Assembly: GCA_031289235.1 (NCBI GenBank)
Contig: JAITPU010000025.1
Coordinates: 1-15,477, forward strand
DNA length: 15,477 nucleotides
Direction of reading: 5' to 3'
Source of the DNA: Eubacteriales Family XIII. Incertae Sedis bacterium
GTDB taxonomy: Bacteria; Bacillota; Clostridia; Peptostreptococcales; Anaerovoracaceae
Shown here: positions 1-7,029 of the stretch, piece by piece
Layout of the letters: each line of letters begins with the position of its first letter
Numbering within the stretch: the first letter of the stretch is position 1
The notes under the pieces: generated by a model
Seen by the model: only the letters and a program-made list of their open reading frames with translations
Database searches by the model: none
What the model was told of the DNA's origin: nothing
Position numbers and translations under genes: made by a program

Positions 1-60
1 TACTCCAAAAATGCGGCGGATACAAGAAAATATTGCAGTCTCCGCATATTAACATTTTAC

Positions 61-201
61 TCATTTCTCGCCGCCCAATCTATCCACGGCTTCTTTCGAG
101 GCAAGCGACTCATCTTCTATGACCTTCGGCAGTAGTTCGTCTTCGTCGCTTTCGTCTACGCTGCCGACGGAGGGATGTACGGTCGAACTGATAATTTCGG
201 A
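61..201 (-). other. 46 open codons in frame after the DUF445 stop
   Basis: Directly after the TAA of the DUF445 gene the same frame stays open for 46 codons and ends at TGA (61-63). The encoded tail is hydrophilic and acidic, with the stretch DESDEDELLPKVIEDES, and ends in GGEK. Its third codon positions are mostly G or C, unlike the AT-rich gene before it. There is no start codon of its own. It could be a C-terminal tail cut off by a nonsense mutation, a readthrough extension, or the 3' remnant of another gene. I cannot choose among these from sequence alone. Confidence 0.4.
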
Positions 202-3200
202 TTATTTCATAAAAATTGCGAGCAAGCAGCCAAGAGCATAGGACGCTAACCCAAAAAAACCGCCAATCCAGCCATAAAAGATTATTTTTTTAAAATATTT
301 ATCTGCAAAGCCTCTGAAAAATCCCTCTATTTTCTTAGGTTCCATACCGTTTATTTCCCGCTCGATCGCTTTTTCCACGTCAATCGCTTTAATGATGCTA
401 TCAAAATTGTCTACACAAGAATCGACTATCGCGGGAATAAGATAAGCATTGCAAATTGCATTTTTTGTTTCATCTGTGATTTTAGCATTTATATTTAATA
501 GGAATTTTTCAAGCGCTGAAACCATCGTGGGGCGCAAAATATCCCAGCCGCGTTTCTGCTCAAGAAGCACTATAAAGCCCGCTGTGTCTTTTCGCAAAAT
601 CGTATCATTGTAAAAGGCAGGATCTTTTTGCACTGCAAAAAGCACAGCTTCAATCATATTTGAAATTTCCCGCAGCACAGTCTGGTCGTTTACTAAAAGC
701 GTGACGATGCCATGCAATTCTTTCTCCGTCTCTATGTTTTTAAGCAGTTCATTTGCCGGTATCTCATCAAGAATGTCCAACAATATGCTTTTCCCTTGTT
801 TTTCCAAAACGTCAATCACTTCATCTTTTGAAAGATGTTTTTTAACATGAGAAAGAGCCACGGAAAGCAACGGTTCAGCGAGTTCTATCACATCGTTGAT
901 GTTGTTAATACCTATAAAACGCAGCAGGGTTTTGATTGGCAACTGCGTGAGATAATGGACTATAATAATTACAAATCGTTCAACGGCCATCTTTACATGA
1001 GGAGAGCCTAAAATGCCGGTGATTGCGCACTCTAAGTTTTCAACTTTAAGGGAATGGCTGTTAAAGCCAAGAGCGGAAAGTCTTGTTTCAAGCAAGCCAT
1101 CTAAAATCTTCAAAATCAGACATTTTTTTCCATGTAAGAATTGCGGCAATTCTTCGTCAATAAGCGTATCTATGATTGGAATAAGTTGTTTTTTCAACAG
1201 TGGCTTGAGGATTGGCGTTTTTTTCATTACGGCGGCGCTTATATCAGATTTCTGTTCACCAAGTTTGCAGCAAAGTGCGTCAATAATAGAACTCACCTTC
1301 TTTTCGACAAACTCCGGGATCGCTCCGCCGCAGAACTCACGTATTTTTTTGTCAGGATGCAGCTCTTGCTTTTCCAATTGACTGATAATGGGTGCGATGG
1401 CCGTATGCAGCAAAGCAGGTATTTGTTTGGATATTTTCCGCGTTGCGTTGTCTAACGCACTGCTTCCAATCAAATCAACAGCAGTATGCTTGGCAATGTA
1501 TGCCATAAAATCTTCATTGTGCCCTGAAATCAGTTTTTTTAAGTTGCAAAGAGATATGTCCTGACTCAAATTCCGCGCCGAGGTTTCAAACAGTTTTTTC
1601 ATGTGCGAATTCGCAAAAAGATCGATAGCTTTTCGATAGCTGCTTAATTTCTTGCCTTCTGTTTCTTTTTTGATAAAATTGTAAGCAATAGAAGCAAGGT
1701 CGCTCGCTTTCAATTTTTTCACAAGGCCATCCCGCAACGCGGGAAGGAGATCGTGCAGCTTACCGTCAGACACTATCCGCTTAACAAAATCACAGATGAA
1801 ATTCGAAACCTCGACACCATGTCCCACAATTGATTTTTGAATTGATGTGAAAATAAAATTGCTTATGCCCTCCCGACGTTCTTTGTCAGCAAACAGGGAA
1901 CCTATCAGCGCATATTTTGAATTTGAGGCCCATTGAAAACATTTTTCTTTAATACTTTCCTTATTGTCGAAAAGCTGATTTTTCAGGTCGCTGTCGCTCA
2001 ACATCCGATCTTTTATAAAAGAGGAAATATCATTAGCCAAACGAGGCTTTCTTGCAACTACAACCCCGACAAAAGGCGATTTGTTAAAAAAAGGACATTT
2101 AGGAAGTTTATTGGCATAGGGGCGGAACAGCATTGTTATGGCACCCTTATTTGTTGCCATGCCGACAAATGCAAAACATGCGAAATAAACGGCAAGCAGC
2201 ACCGGATGTGGCAAACTCAATGAAGAAGCAAGAGGTGACGACGCGAAGCCAACAATTGCTCCCAGAACAGCCCCGATTATGTTGATGGGTTTCAGCTCTT
2301 TACCTATGAAATTCTCGACCATATCGCTGATTTTATGAGGTTGTAACTTAATCAAGTTATTATATACAAGAGTCTTTACATGCTCCTTTAAAATTGCGTC
2401 ACGGTTTTGATTGACAACTTCGGTTATGCCGTCCGCTATCTTTGTATAAACAGCACCGTTTTGCATTGCATTGTATAGTTGGTTTAATTCATGCTCTCGA
2501 TTATTGCGCCAAAACGATTCAAATAACTCTCGTTTGATGCGCAACTGTTTTGGCGCCTCAACGCCGATTACGTCGCTGATTTTCATGGCGGAAAACGTGC
2601 CATAGAGATTAAGCAAGCCACTTTTCATCTTTTCTGCATTTAGTTTGATTTTTATTTTAGACACATCAAATAAACCGGATATGGGCTTATCAAATATTTC
2701 GGATGTTTTTGACTCAATGGCAGAGCGGACATCGCGCTTGAATTGATCGGTATAGAGATATTCCCGTTTTACATAGTCAAAAATTTTTGGGAAAAATGCT
2801 GTTTCTATTATGGAAAGATCTATATTGCCGAGGCTGTCTTTCATTGGCCTTTGAAGGAACTTGTCAATAAAACCATAGTCTTTGGGTAAACTCTTCAAAT
2901 TTGCGTTGATTAAGTCTACGAATGAATTGATGCTGACAACTTTGAGACCTTGAAGGCTTTGGACCATTTCACCAATTGTTTTTGTTTCAAATAAATCAAG
3001 GATTTTGAGGGAGAGTTCATCTCCGGACTTGCCGCCATGCTCCTTCACTCCTTTAATAATGACGCCGACAACATCCAATGATGCCGATAAATTGTCAGTC
3101 AATATATCTTTAATAAATTTCAGGAATTTACCGAAACCGTTTGAATCTAATTGCTTATCCACGGTTCTATTGACGATTTCTTCTATCTCTTTTTGTGTAT

Positions 3201-4167
3201 CTTTGATAAAATCGGAAATTTTATCAATAATCACAGGCATTTTTTCTTTGCAAAATCCAATGATGCCATCTTTGACAGAAGGGCTTACAATATCTTCGAT
3301 CTTCAGGTCAATATGACCGGCTTCAGATAAAAAGCTATCAATGATCTCGCTTAAGAGATGTCGGCCTTCTTCAGAATCGGCAAACTCAACGATTTGTGTT
3401 GTAATTTTCCGTGAAAGATGCCTTGTTTCATGGACAAGATCGGCAAAACGCATTGAGCCCAAAGTTTGTTGAAGATCAAAGATCAAACTGTCAATTTCAA
3501 TAACATTGAGCAATTCCCTGTACGTTATTTCGATCTTCTTATCAAAATGCGCAACATCTATTTTTTCTATCGAATCACGGATATTTCTTTCTAACTGTCG
3601 CGCCGCTCTTTCTGAAATCAGTGTTTTAAGCAATTTGCCTTGGAAAAACAGAGCGAGTGTGTTTTGTATTTTCTCCTCATAATCGCCAGCGTCTTCAAAA
3701 ACATTGCGAATTGTGTCAACGATGTAATGGTATTGTTCCTCGGATAAAACATCTCCAATTTTCTGATTTCCGAGCATTTTATAAATGCCCTGCACGGGAG
3801 GGACGGATATGTTTTCAAGGAGTAAAATTATATGTTCCACACTTTTTTCAATTCCAGGAATTTGTCCAAAATGGATGGCGCCGGAATTTTCAGGCAATTT
3901 CTTTATAATAATATCGGCAATCCATATCTGAAAAGCTTCTTTGAATTCCGGCGAATCAAATTCTTCTGTTAAAGTCTCCCCATTAACAAGGTCTTTCTCA
4001 ACCAGTTCGGACATGTTCTGAATAAAATCTTCATAGTTATCTGCAATATAGCCTCCCCATTTCCAGTATTTTTTGAAAAGCATCTTAATGGCAATTACAT
4101 TGGTAATATAGCCTGTGGCACCCCCCAAACCTGTCGAGAAAATCAATTTTAACACCGAAAACAACAT
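202..4167 (-). CDS. Large double-DUF445 (YheB-like) membrane protein
   Basis: This is a 1,321-residue protein with two membrane modules of the DUF445 family, whose biochemical function is unknown; usual members are roughly 400 residues. Module 1 is at the N-terminus (about residues 5-38, motif GYITNVIAIKMLF at 19-31). Module 2 begins near 628 with two hydrophobic segments (628-645 and 655-672), followed by the matching motif GMATNKGAITMLF (669-681). A last hydrophobic segment (about 1298-1320) closes the protein, so both ends and the middle are membrane-bound. Long amphipathic helical stretches lie between, as in the family. The ATG start is preceded by GGAG about 7 nt upstream. Its codons look more AT-rich than those of the neighbours, a possible sign of transfer or of different selection. 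The stop TAA is followed by an in-frame open stretch (see the 61-201 entry). Family membership is fairly sure; function is unknown. Confidence 0.85.
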   Translation of the reverse strand: MLFSVLKLIFSTGLGGATGYITNVIAIKMLFKKYWKWGGYIADNYEDFIQNMSELVEKDLVNGETLTEEFDSPEFKEAFQIWIADIIIKKLPENSGAIHFGQIPGIEKSVEHIILLLENISVPPVQGIYKMLGNQKIGDVLSEEQYHYIVDTIRNVFEDAGDYEEKIQNTLALFFQGKLLKTLISERAARQLERNIRDSIEKIDVAHFDKKIEITYRELLNVIEIDSLIFDLQQTLGSMRFADLVHETRHLSRKITTQIVEFADSEEGRHLLSEIIDSFLSEAGHIDLKIEDIVSPSVKDGIIGFCKEKMPVIIDKISDFIKDTQKEIEEIVNRTVDKQLDSNGFGKFLKFIKDILTDNLSASLDVVGVIIKGVKEHGGKSGDELSLKILDLFETKTIGEMVQSLQGLKVVSINSFVDLINANLKSLPKDYGFIDKFLQRPMKDSLGNIDLSIIETAFFPKIFDYVKREYLYTDQFKRDVRSAIESKTSEIFDKPISGLFDVSKIKIKLNAEKMKSGLLNLYGTFSAMKISDVIGVEAPKQLRIKRELFESFWRNNREHELNQLYNAMQNGAVYTKIADGITEVVNQNRDAILKEHVKTLVYNNLIKLQPHKISDMVENFIGKELKPINIIGAVLGAIVGFASSPLASSLSLPHPVLLAVYFACFAFVGMATNKGAITMLFRPYANKLPKCPFFNKSPFVGVVVARKPRLANDISSFIKDRMLSDSDLKNQLFDNKESIKEKCFQWASNSKYALIGSLFADKERREGISNFIFTSIQKSIVGHGVEVSNFICDFVKRIVSDGKLHDLLPALRDGLVKKLKASDLASIAYNFIKKETEGKKLSSYRKAIDLFANSHMKKLFETSARNLSQDISLCNLKKLISGHNEDFMAYIAKHTAVDLIGSSALDNATRKISKQIPALLHTAIAPIISQLEKQELHPDKKIREFCGGAIPEFVEKKVSSIIDALCCKLGEQKSDISAAVMKKTPILKPLLKKQLIPIIDTLIDEELPQFLHGKKCLILKILDGLLETRLSALGFNSHSLKVENLECAITGILGSPHVKMAVERFVIIIVHYLTQLPIKTLLRFIGINNINDVIELAEPLLSVALSHVKKHLSKDEVIDVLEKQGKSILLDILDEIPANELLKNIETEKELHGIVTLLVNDQTVLREISNMIEAVLFAVQKDPAFYNDTILRKDTAGFIVLLEQKRGWDILRPTMVSALEKFLLNINAKITDETKNAICNAYLIPAIVDSCVDNFDSIIKAIDVEKAIEREINGMEPKKIEGFFRGFADKYFKKIIFYGWIGGFFGLASYALGCLLAIFMK

Positions 4168-4187
4168 ATTTTCTCCAGTTCATCCAA

Positions 4188-4397
4188 ATGGAGAAACACG
4201 GGAACCTTGAATCTGAACTTTCGGAAAGGCTGCATAGAGCGTCGAGCGAAAAGAAAGCCGAATTGGCCAAGCAGGCGCGCAAACTTACGGCGCAAGGCTT
4301 TTGCGTAAACAGGATTGCGAAAGAGATCGGAATAAGTTGGAATATTGTTAATCTTAGTCTCTTCGCCCCAGTAAATTATGAAAGAAAAGACCCATGA
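4188..4397 (+). CDS. Possible small helix-turn-helix protein or remnant
   Basis: This is a 69-codon ORF divergent from the DUF445 gene, with a 20-nt gap between their starts. Residues about 20-55 read like a resolvase/transposase-type helix-turn-helix: a charged helix (EKKAELAKQARKL), then TAQGFCVNRIAKEIGISWNIV, with the usual glycine in the turn. No Shine-Dalgarno sequence precedes the ATG. The last ~10 residues run into the tRNA terminator hairpin and do not look like a natural C-terminus. It is therefore either a very small DNA-binding protein or, more likely, the surviving HTH piece of a longer gene. Its position next to the 3' end of a tRNA gene would fit a remnant of an integrated element. 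The HTH resemblance is my reading of the motif; expression is uncertain. Confidence 0.35.
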   Translation: MEKHGNLESELSERLHRASSEKKAELAKQARKLTAQGFCVNRIAKEIGISWNIVNLSLFAPVNYERKDP

Positions 4398-4423
4398 AAC
4401 CGTTGGGATTTCAGGAGTCTTTT
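4381..4423 (-). terminator. Intrinsic terminator of tRNA-Arg
   Basis: Read on the minus strand, a 17-bp stem with one internal mismatch (AAAAGAC...GTCTTTT) and a 5-nt loop is followed by CTTT. The stem begins at the final A of the encoded CCA, so terminator and tRNA end share a base. The plus strand also ends the stem in TTTT, so it may stop the small HTH ORF's transcript weakly as well. Confidence 0.8.
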
Positions 4424-4498
4424 GGCACTCCCGAGATGATTCGAACATCCGACGCACGGTTTAGGAAACCGACGCTCTATCCTCTGAGCTACGGGAGC
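4423..4498 (-). tRNA. tRNA-Arg, anticodon CCT
   Basis: A 76-nt cloverleaf is visible on the minus strand: acceptor GCTCCCG/CGGGAGT (with a G-T first pair), D-stem GCTC/GAGC, anticodon loop TTCCTAA giving anticodon CCT (reads AGG), T-arm loop TTCGAAT, discriminator G and an encoded CCA. The outermost anticodon-stem pair (27-43) is a T-T mismatch and one T-stem pair is G-T; all else pairs. It is a single tRNA with its own terminator directly downstream. No clear promoter was found just upstream. Confidence 0.93.
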
Positions 4499-4539
4499 AT
4501 ATGAATTGACAGTAACACCCGAAATATAACCTGCGCAAC

Positions 4540-4571
4540 GAAACAAGGCGAACATATTTTCGCCTTGTTTC
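4540..4571. repeat. 13-bp perfect inverted repeat, possible cvpA terminator
   Basis: Arms GAAACAAGGCGAA and TTCGCCTTGTTTC enclose a 6-nt loop. It lies downstream of cvpA and upstream of tRNA-Arg in their common direction. The 3' arm is T-rich (TTGTTTCGTT on the minus strand), so it may be an imperfect intrinsic terminator for cvpA, but there is no true U-tract. The 287-nt gap 4499-4785 otherwise holds repeat copy A and no credible gene. Confidence 0.55.
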
Positions 4572-4595
4572 CGAATATTTCGTTACGGCCCGAAG

Positions 4596-4655
4596 ATTTG
4601 CGCACAGGCAAAGGGCTTCTGTTTTCCCCGAAAAGATACTGCGGGCATAACAAAC
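4596..4655. repeat. Dispersed intergenic repeat, copy A
   Basis: This copy shares with copy B (13450-13512) the 13-nt identical core cttctgttttccc, the upstream acaggca, and downstream gaaa.ga.a.tgcgg..ata in the same order and spacing. It is the most diverged copy at its left end, where the short palindrome seen in B is lost. It lies in the cvpA to tRNA-Arg gap. The unit is intergenic and has no coding potential I would trust. Confidence 0.6.
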
Positions 4656-4785
4656 ACGGCGCTCGCGCGAAGCGCGTTAACGCGGTTAGCGATCTTGTCA
4701 ATGCGCCGATGTATTGAATAGCGACATATTTCCTGCTGTTTTATTATAAGCTATTCGTCCGTATGGGCGCAACCGGATTTTTCTG

Positions 4786-5439
4786 TCATTTGCCAATCCA
4801 AGTCGATGCCAATGAATCCCAAACGAGCAAAATCGGATTATGATTGTAAATATCCCCGGCGAACGTGGATGAAAACAGGGTATTCGAAAGAAATTCGTTC
4901 AGCGCCGGACTTATCAAAAGGGACAACGGCATCATGAACGCGAAGACGACGCAGACGAGTGCAAGACCCTTCACGCCGCCGGCTATAAGCCCCAGAAATC
5001 CGTCCATCCCTTTCATCACGCCGTGCGAAGAACGTTTCGAAAAAATCGCGGTTATCAGGAAAAATACCGTTTTTACGGCTAAAATCAACAAAATAAAGCT
5101 GATGATATTGATGGAAACCGTTGACAGGCTCTCAGAGATCGTGAGTTGCAGACCGTTGACGGCCCATTCCATGCCCTTGGATATGGCCTCAGGCATATCA
5201 TTATTCGTCACAATGTCCGCCGTTTTTTCACTGAACCGAGACAGCAGCGTTTCATACATATTTTTATAAACGGACGTGCGCTCTTTGATAAATTGGGTCA
5301 AATCCGGATGTAAAAAAAGGGCGGCGGCAAAAGATACCACCCACCCGATAGCGCGCAAAAGCGTAAATACAAAACCATCCCTGTACCCAAGCCCCATCGA
5401 TAAAACAACGATCAAACCTATTAAAACATCCAACCACAT
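4786..5439 (-). CDS. cvpA: CvpA family membrane protein
   Basis: A 217-residue integral membrane protein of the CvpA (colicin V production) family. Four hydrophobic segments are visible at about 2-19, 24-43, 110-132 and 148-176. The family signature is present: an early GYRDGF turn (18-23) and the MDGFLGLIAGGVKG stretch (145-158). Length is normal or slightly long for the family. The ATG start is supported by AAAGGAG 6 nt upstream. CvpA proteins are linked to colicin V secretion in E. coli and to envelope or biofilm phenotypes elsewhere; the molecular role is not settled. It follows the alr remnant on the same strand and is followed by the hairpin at 4540-4571. Transcription could come from a weak promoter at 5482-5512 or read in from the alr promoter. 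Confidence 0.85.
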   Translation of the reverse strand: MWLDVLIGLIVVLSMGLGYRDGFVFTLLRAIGWVVSFAAALFLHPDLTQFIKERTSVYKNMYETLLSRFSEKTADIVTNNDMPEAISKGMEWAVNGLQLTISESLSTVSINIISFILLILAVKTVFFLITAIFSKRSSHGVMKGMDGFLGLIAGGVKGLALVCVVFAFMMPLSLLISPALNEFLSNTLFSSTFAGDIYNHNPILLVWDSLASTWIGK

Positions 5440-5481
5440 GTCACTCTCCTTTCTCGCGTAAAATTATTCCTACGGCGACAA

Positions 5482-5512
5482 AATATAACTCTGAGATTCT
5501 GTCTTATTTCAA
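5482..5512 (-). promoter_or_regulatory. Weak candidate promoter for cvpA
   Basis: On the minus strand TTGAAA (5512-5507) and TATATT (5487-5482) are separated by 19 nt, longer than optimal, ahead of the cvpA ribosome binding site. It is plausible but not compelling. Confidence 0.35.
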
Positions 5513-5527
5513 TTTTTGGATAAACGG

Positions 5528-5822
5528 TTAAATATAAACTTTGGGAAGACGCCGGCCGAAGCGGCAAAGGACTTCGTAATTGATCGTACGCGTCTTGGCG
5601 GCTATTTCATCGGCCGTGATCGTTTTATTCCCATCGCTGCCCATGTATCCATGATGATCAGCGCACGCGCCACCTCCACAGCACCGTGCCTATAAGGCGT
5701 CCGCCTTTATGATTCCGATAATTTCGCTGCGCCCTCCGATTTTGCGCCGGATAGAATTAAGGTTGAGTCTTATGTTGCCGAGATTAAACTCGACCCAAGC
5801 GGAGCGCTCGCTGTTTTTTCAT
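5528..5822 (-). pseudogene. alr: Alanine racemase pseudogene with internal deletion
   Basis: Both ends of an alanine racemase survive, fused together. The N-terminal part reads SAWVEFNLGNIRLNLNSIRR, then SEIIGIIKADA: the family's opening strand and the beginning of the PLP-lysine motif (KADAYGHG). A one-base shift follows, after which another frame reads YRHGAVEVARALI. About 280 residues are then missing. The C-terminal part reads GYMGSDGNKTITADEIAAKT, then INYEVLCR and a final PKVYI before TAA, matching the usual Alr C-terminus. Intact Alr is about 370-390 residues; here about 90 remain. The ATG at 5822 is also out of frame with the first block. Alr makes D-alanine for peptidoglycan, so another racemase must exist elsewhere if the cell makes D-Ala this way. 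Its promoter is still present. Confidence 0.85.
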
Positions 5823-5883
5823 AAAACACCCTTGTTTTCATATCCATAATTTGTTTTCAACGCGCTTTTCGCTTTCCGTTTAC

Positions 5884-5912
5884 ATTCTATCCGAAATCTT
5901 CCTAATTTGCAA
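5884..5912 (-). promoter_or_regulatory. Promoter of the alr remnant
   Basis: The minus strand carries TTGCAA (5912-5907), a 17-nt spacer and TAGAAT (5889-5884), followed by an AAGGG-type binding site before the ATG at 5822. It is a good sigma-A promoter left in front of a dead gene. It diverges from the larE promoter, with 21 nt between the two -35 boxes. Confidence 0.65.
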
Positions 5913-5933
5913 GCCCGCCGCGATTTTCGCATA

Positions 5934-5962
5934 TTGATTTTGTCTGCCGTCCATGATATGAT
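5934..5962 (+). promoter_or_regulatory. Promoter of the larE-type gene
   Basis: TTGATT (5934-5939) and TATGAT (5957-5962) are separated by exactly 17 nt. The transcript would start near 5969, giving a leader of about 120 nt that contains repeat copy C. Confidence 0.7.
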
Positions 5963-6036
5963 ATTTTTAATAGTGGCCGGAGCGCCAAAGGATGTTTGTA
6001 AATCACGGGTTTTGAAGGGAAGTTTGCAGTTCAAAG

Positions 6037-6107
6037 GTTTGCCCGTGAACAGGCAGGGAGCCGTTGTTTTTAAGGAAGATGTTTTTCCGTCATGCCGGAT
6101 ATTCACG
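6037..6107. repeat. Dispersed repeat, copy C, overlapping the larE start
   Basis: The left part, gtttgcccg..aacaggcagg, matches copy B closely. The middle is diverged, and the right end (gccggatattcac) resembles B's gcggatatacat. Compared with B's short palindrome, the changes tg for ca keep G-U pairing in RNA. The right end covers the larE start codon and first codons. The 650-nt stretch 5440-6091 otherwise contains only the alr remnant and promoters. Confidence 0.5.
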
Positions 6108-6922
6108 AAAAATATACGAATCTGAAAGAATCCCTCGCCGGCCTCGGCAGTGTGGCGGTGGCGTTTTCCGGCGGCGTTGATTCCACCTTTCTCCTGAAAA
6201 CCGCCCACGACGTTCTCGGCGACAAGGCCGTCGCGGCGACGGCCCGTTCCCTCTCATTCCCCGAGCGGGAATTAAACGAAGCAAAGGCGTTTTGCGCAAG
6301 GGAAAACATACGGCATTTCGTTTGTGAATCGGAGGAGTTGGAGATAGACGGTTTCTGCAACAATCCCGTGAATCGCTGTTATTTATGTAAAAACGAACTG
6401 TTTACCAAAATTTGGAATATAGCGCGCGGCAACAATATCGCTCATGTGGCCGAGGGTTCCAATACGGACGATAACGGCGATTATCGCCCCGGCCTTCAGG
6501 CCGTGACTGAACATGGCGTGAAAAGTCCCTTGCGGGAAGCGGAACTTAACAAAGAAGAAATCCGAGCCTTGTCCAAGGAAACAGGCCTTCTCACGTGGGA
6601 CAAGCAGTCTTTCGCCTGCCTTTCCTCGCGTTTCGTTTACGGCGAAAGCATCACGCCCGAAAAGCTGAGCATGGTCGACCGGGCGGAACAGTTGCTGCTG
6701 GATATGGAATTCACTCAAGTGCGTGTGAGGATCCACGGTGATATGGCGCGCATTGAAATCCCGCCCGCGGAATTTGAAAAAATCACAGGCCGCGGGCACG
6801 CCGAAAAAATACATTCAGCCCTGAAAAACATCGGCTTTTCTTATGTCGCGCTGGATCTTGGCGGATATCGGACAGGCAGCATGAACGAAACCCTGCCGCC
6901 CGCGCCTGCCGTCGCTCCGTAA
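6092..6922 (+). CDS. larE: LarE-type ATP-dependent sacrificial sulfur transferase
   Basis: A 276-residue PP-loop ATPase of the LarE family. LarE adenylates the pyridinium dinucleotide precursor and donates sulfur from its own cysteine to build the nickel-pincer cofactor of lactate racemase and related enzymes. Visible features: the PP-loop SGGVDS at 26-31, NRCYLC at 94-99, the EGSNTDD stretch at 121-127, and ACLSSR at 175-180. Cys176 there matches by position and context the sacrificial cysteine of Lactobacillus LarE. Length is normal for the family. No larA, larB or larC lies nearby, so the target enzyme is not evident. The ATG at 6092 fits the family N-terminus. However, the only Shine-Dalgarno-like AAGGA is about 15 nt upstream, too far for efficient initiation, and lies inside repeat copy C. 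Confidence 0.88.
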   Translation: MPDIHEKYTNLKESLAGLGSVAVAFSGGVDSTFLLKTAHDVLGDKAVAATARSLSFPERELNEAKAFCARENIRHFVCESEELEIDGFCNNPVNRCYLCKNELFTKIWNIARGNNIAHVAEGSNTDDNGDYRPGLQAVTEHGVKSPLREAELNKEEIRALSKETGLLTWDKQSFACLSSRFVYGESITPEKLSMVDRAEQLLLDMEFTQVRVRIHGDMARIEIPPAEFEKITGRGHAEKIHSALKNIGFSYVALDLGGYRTGSMNETLPPAPAVAP

Positions 6923-6933
6923 ACGCGCTCTTG

Positions 6934-6978
6934 AAAACAGCCTGAAATCCGCACGGGTTTCAGGCTGTTTTATTTTCT
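6934..6978. terminator. Bidirectional terminator between larE and metY
   Basis: A 17-bp stem (AAAACAGCCTGAAA...TTTCAGGCTGTTTT, one G-T pair) has a 4-nt loop and T-rich ends on both strands. It sits between two convergent genes and can serve both; the plus-strand side has the better T-tract (TTTTATTTTC). Confidence 0.9.
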
Positions 6979-7029
6979 TTGCGTATTCGGCTTCCCGCTC
7001 TGTCCTGTTATTGCGCCGCCAACTAAGGA

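Noticed and set aside
1..60. Terminator for the DUF445 transcript
   Set aside because: ATGCGG and CCGCAT before a short T-run can pair only across a loop of about 20 nt; too weak to annotate.
4489..4701. 70-codon minus-strand ORF running into tRNA-Arg
   Set aside because: It overlaps the tRNA, the 13-bp inverted repeat and repeat copy A. Its peptide is just the translated repeat and has no domain.
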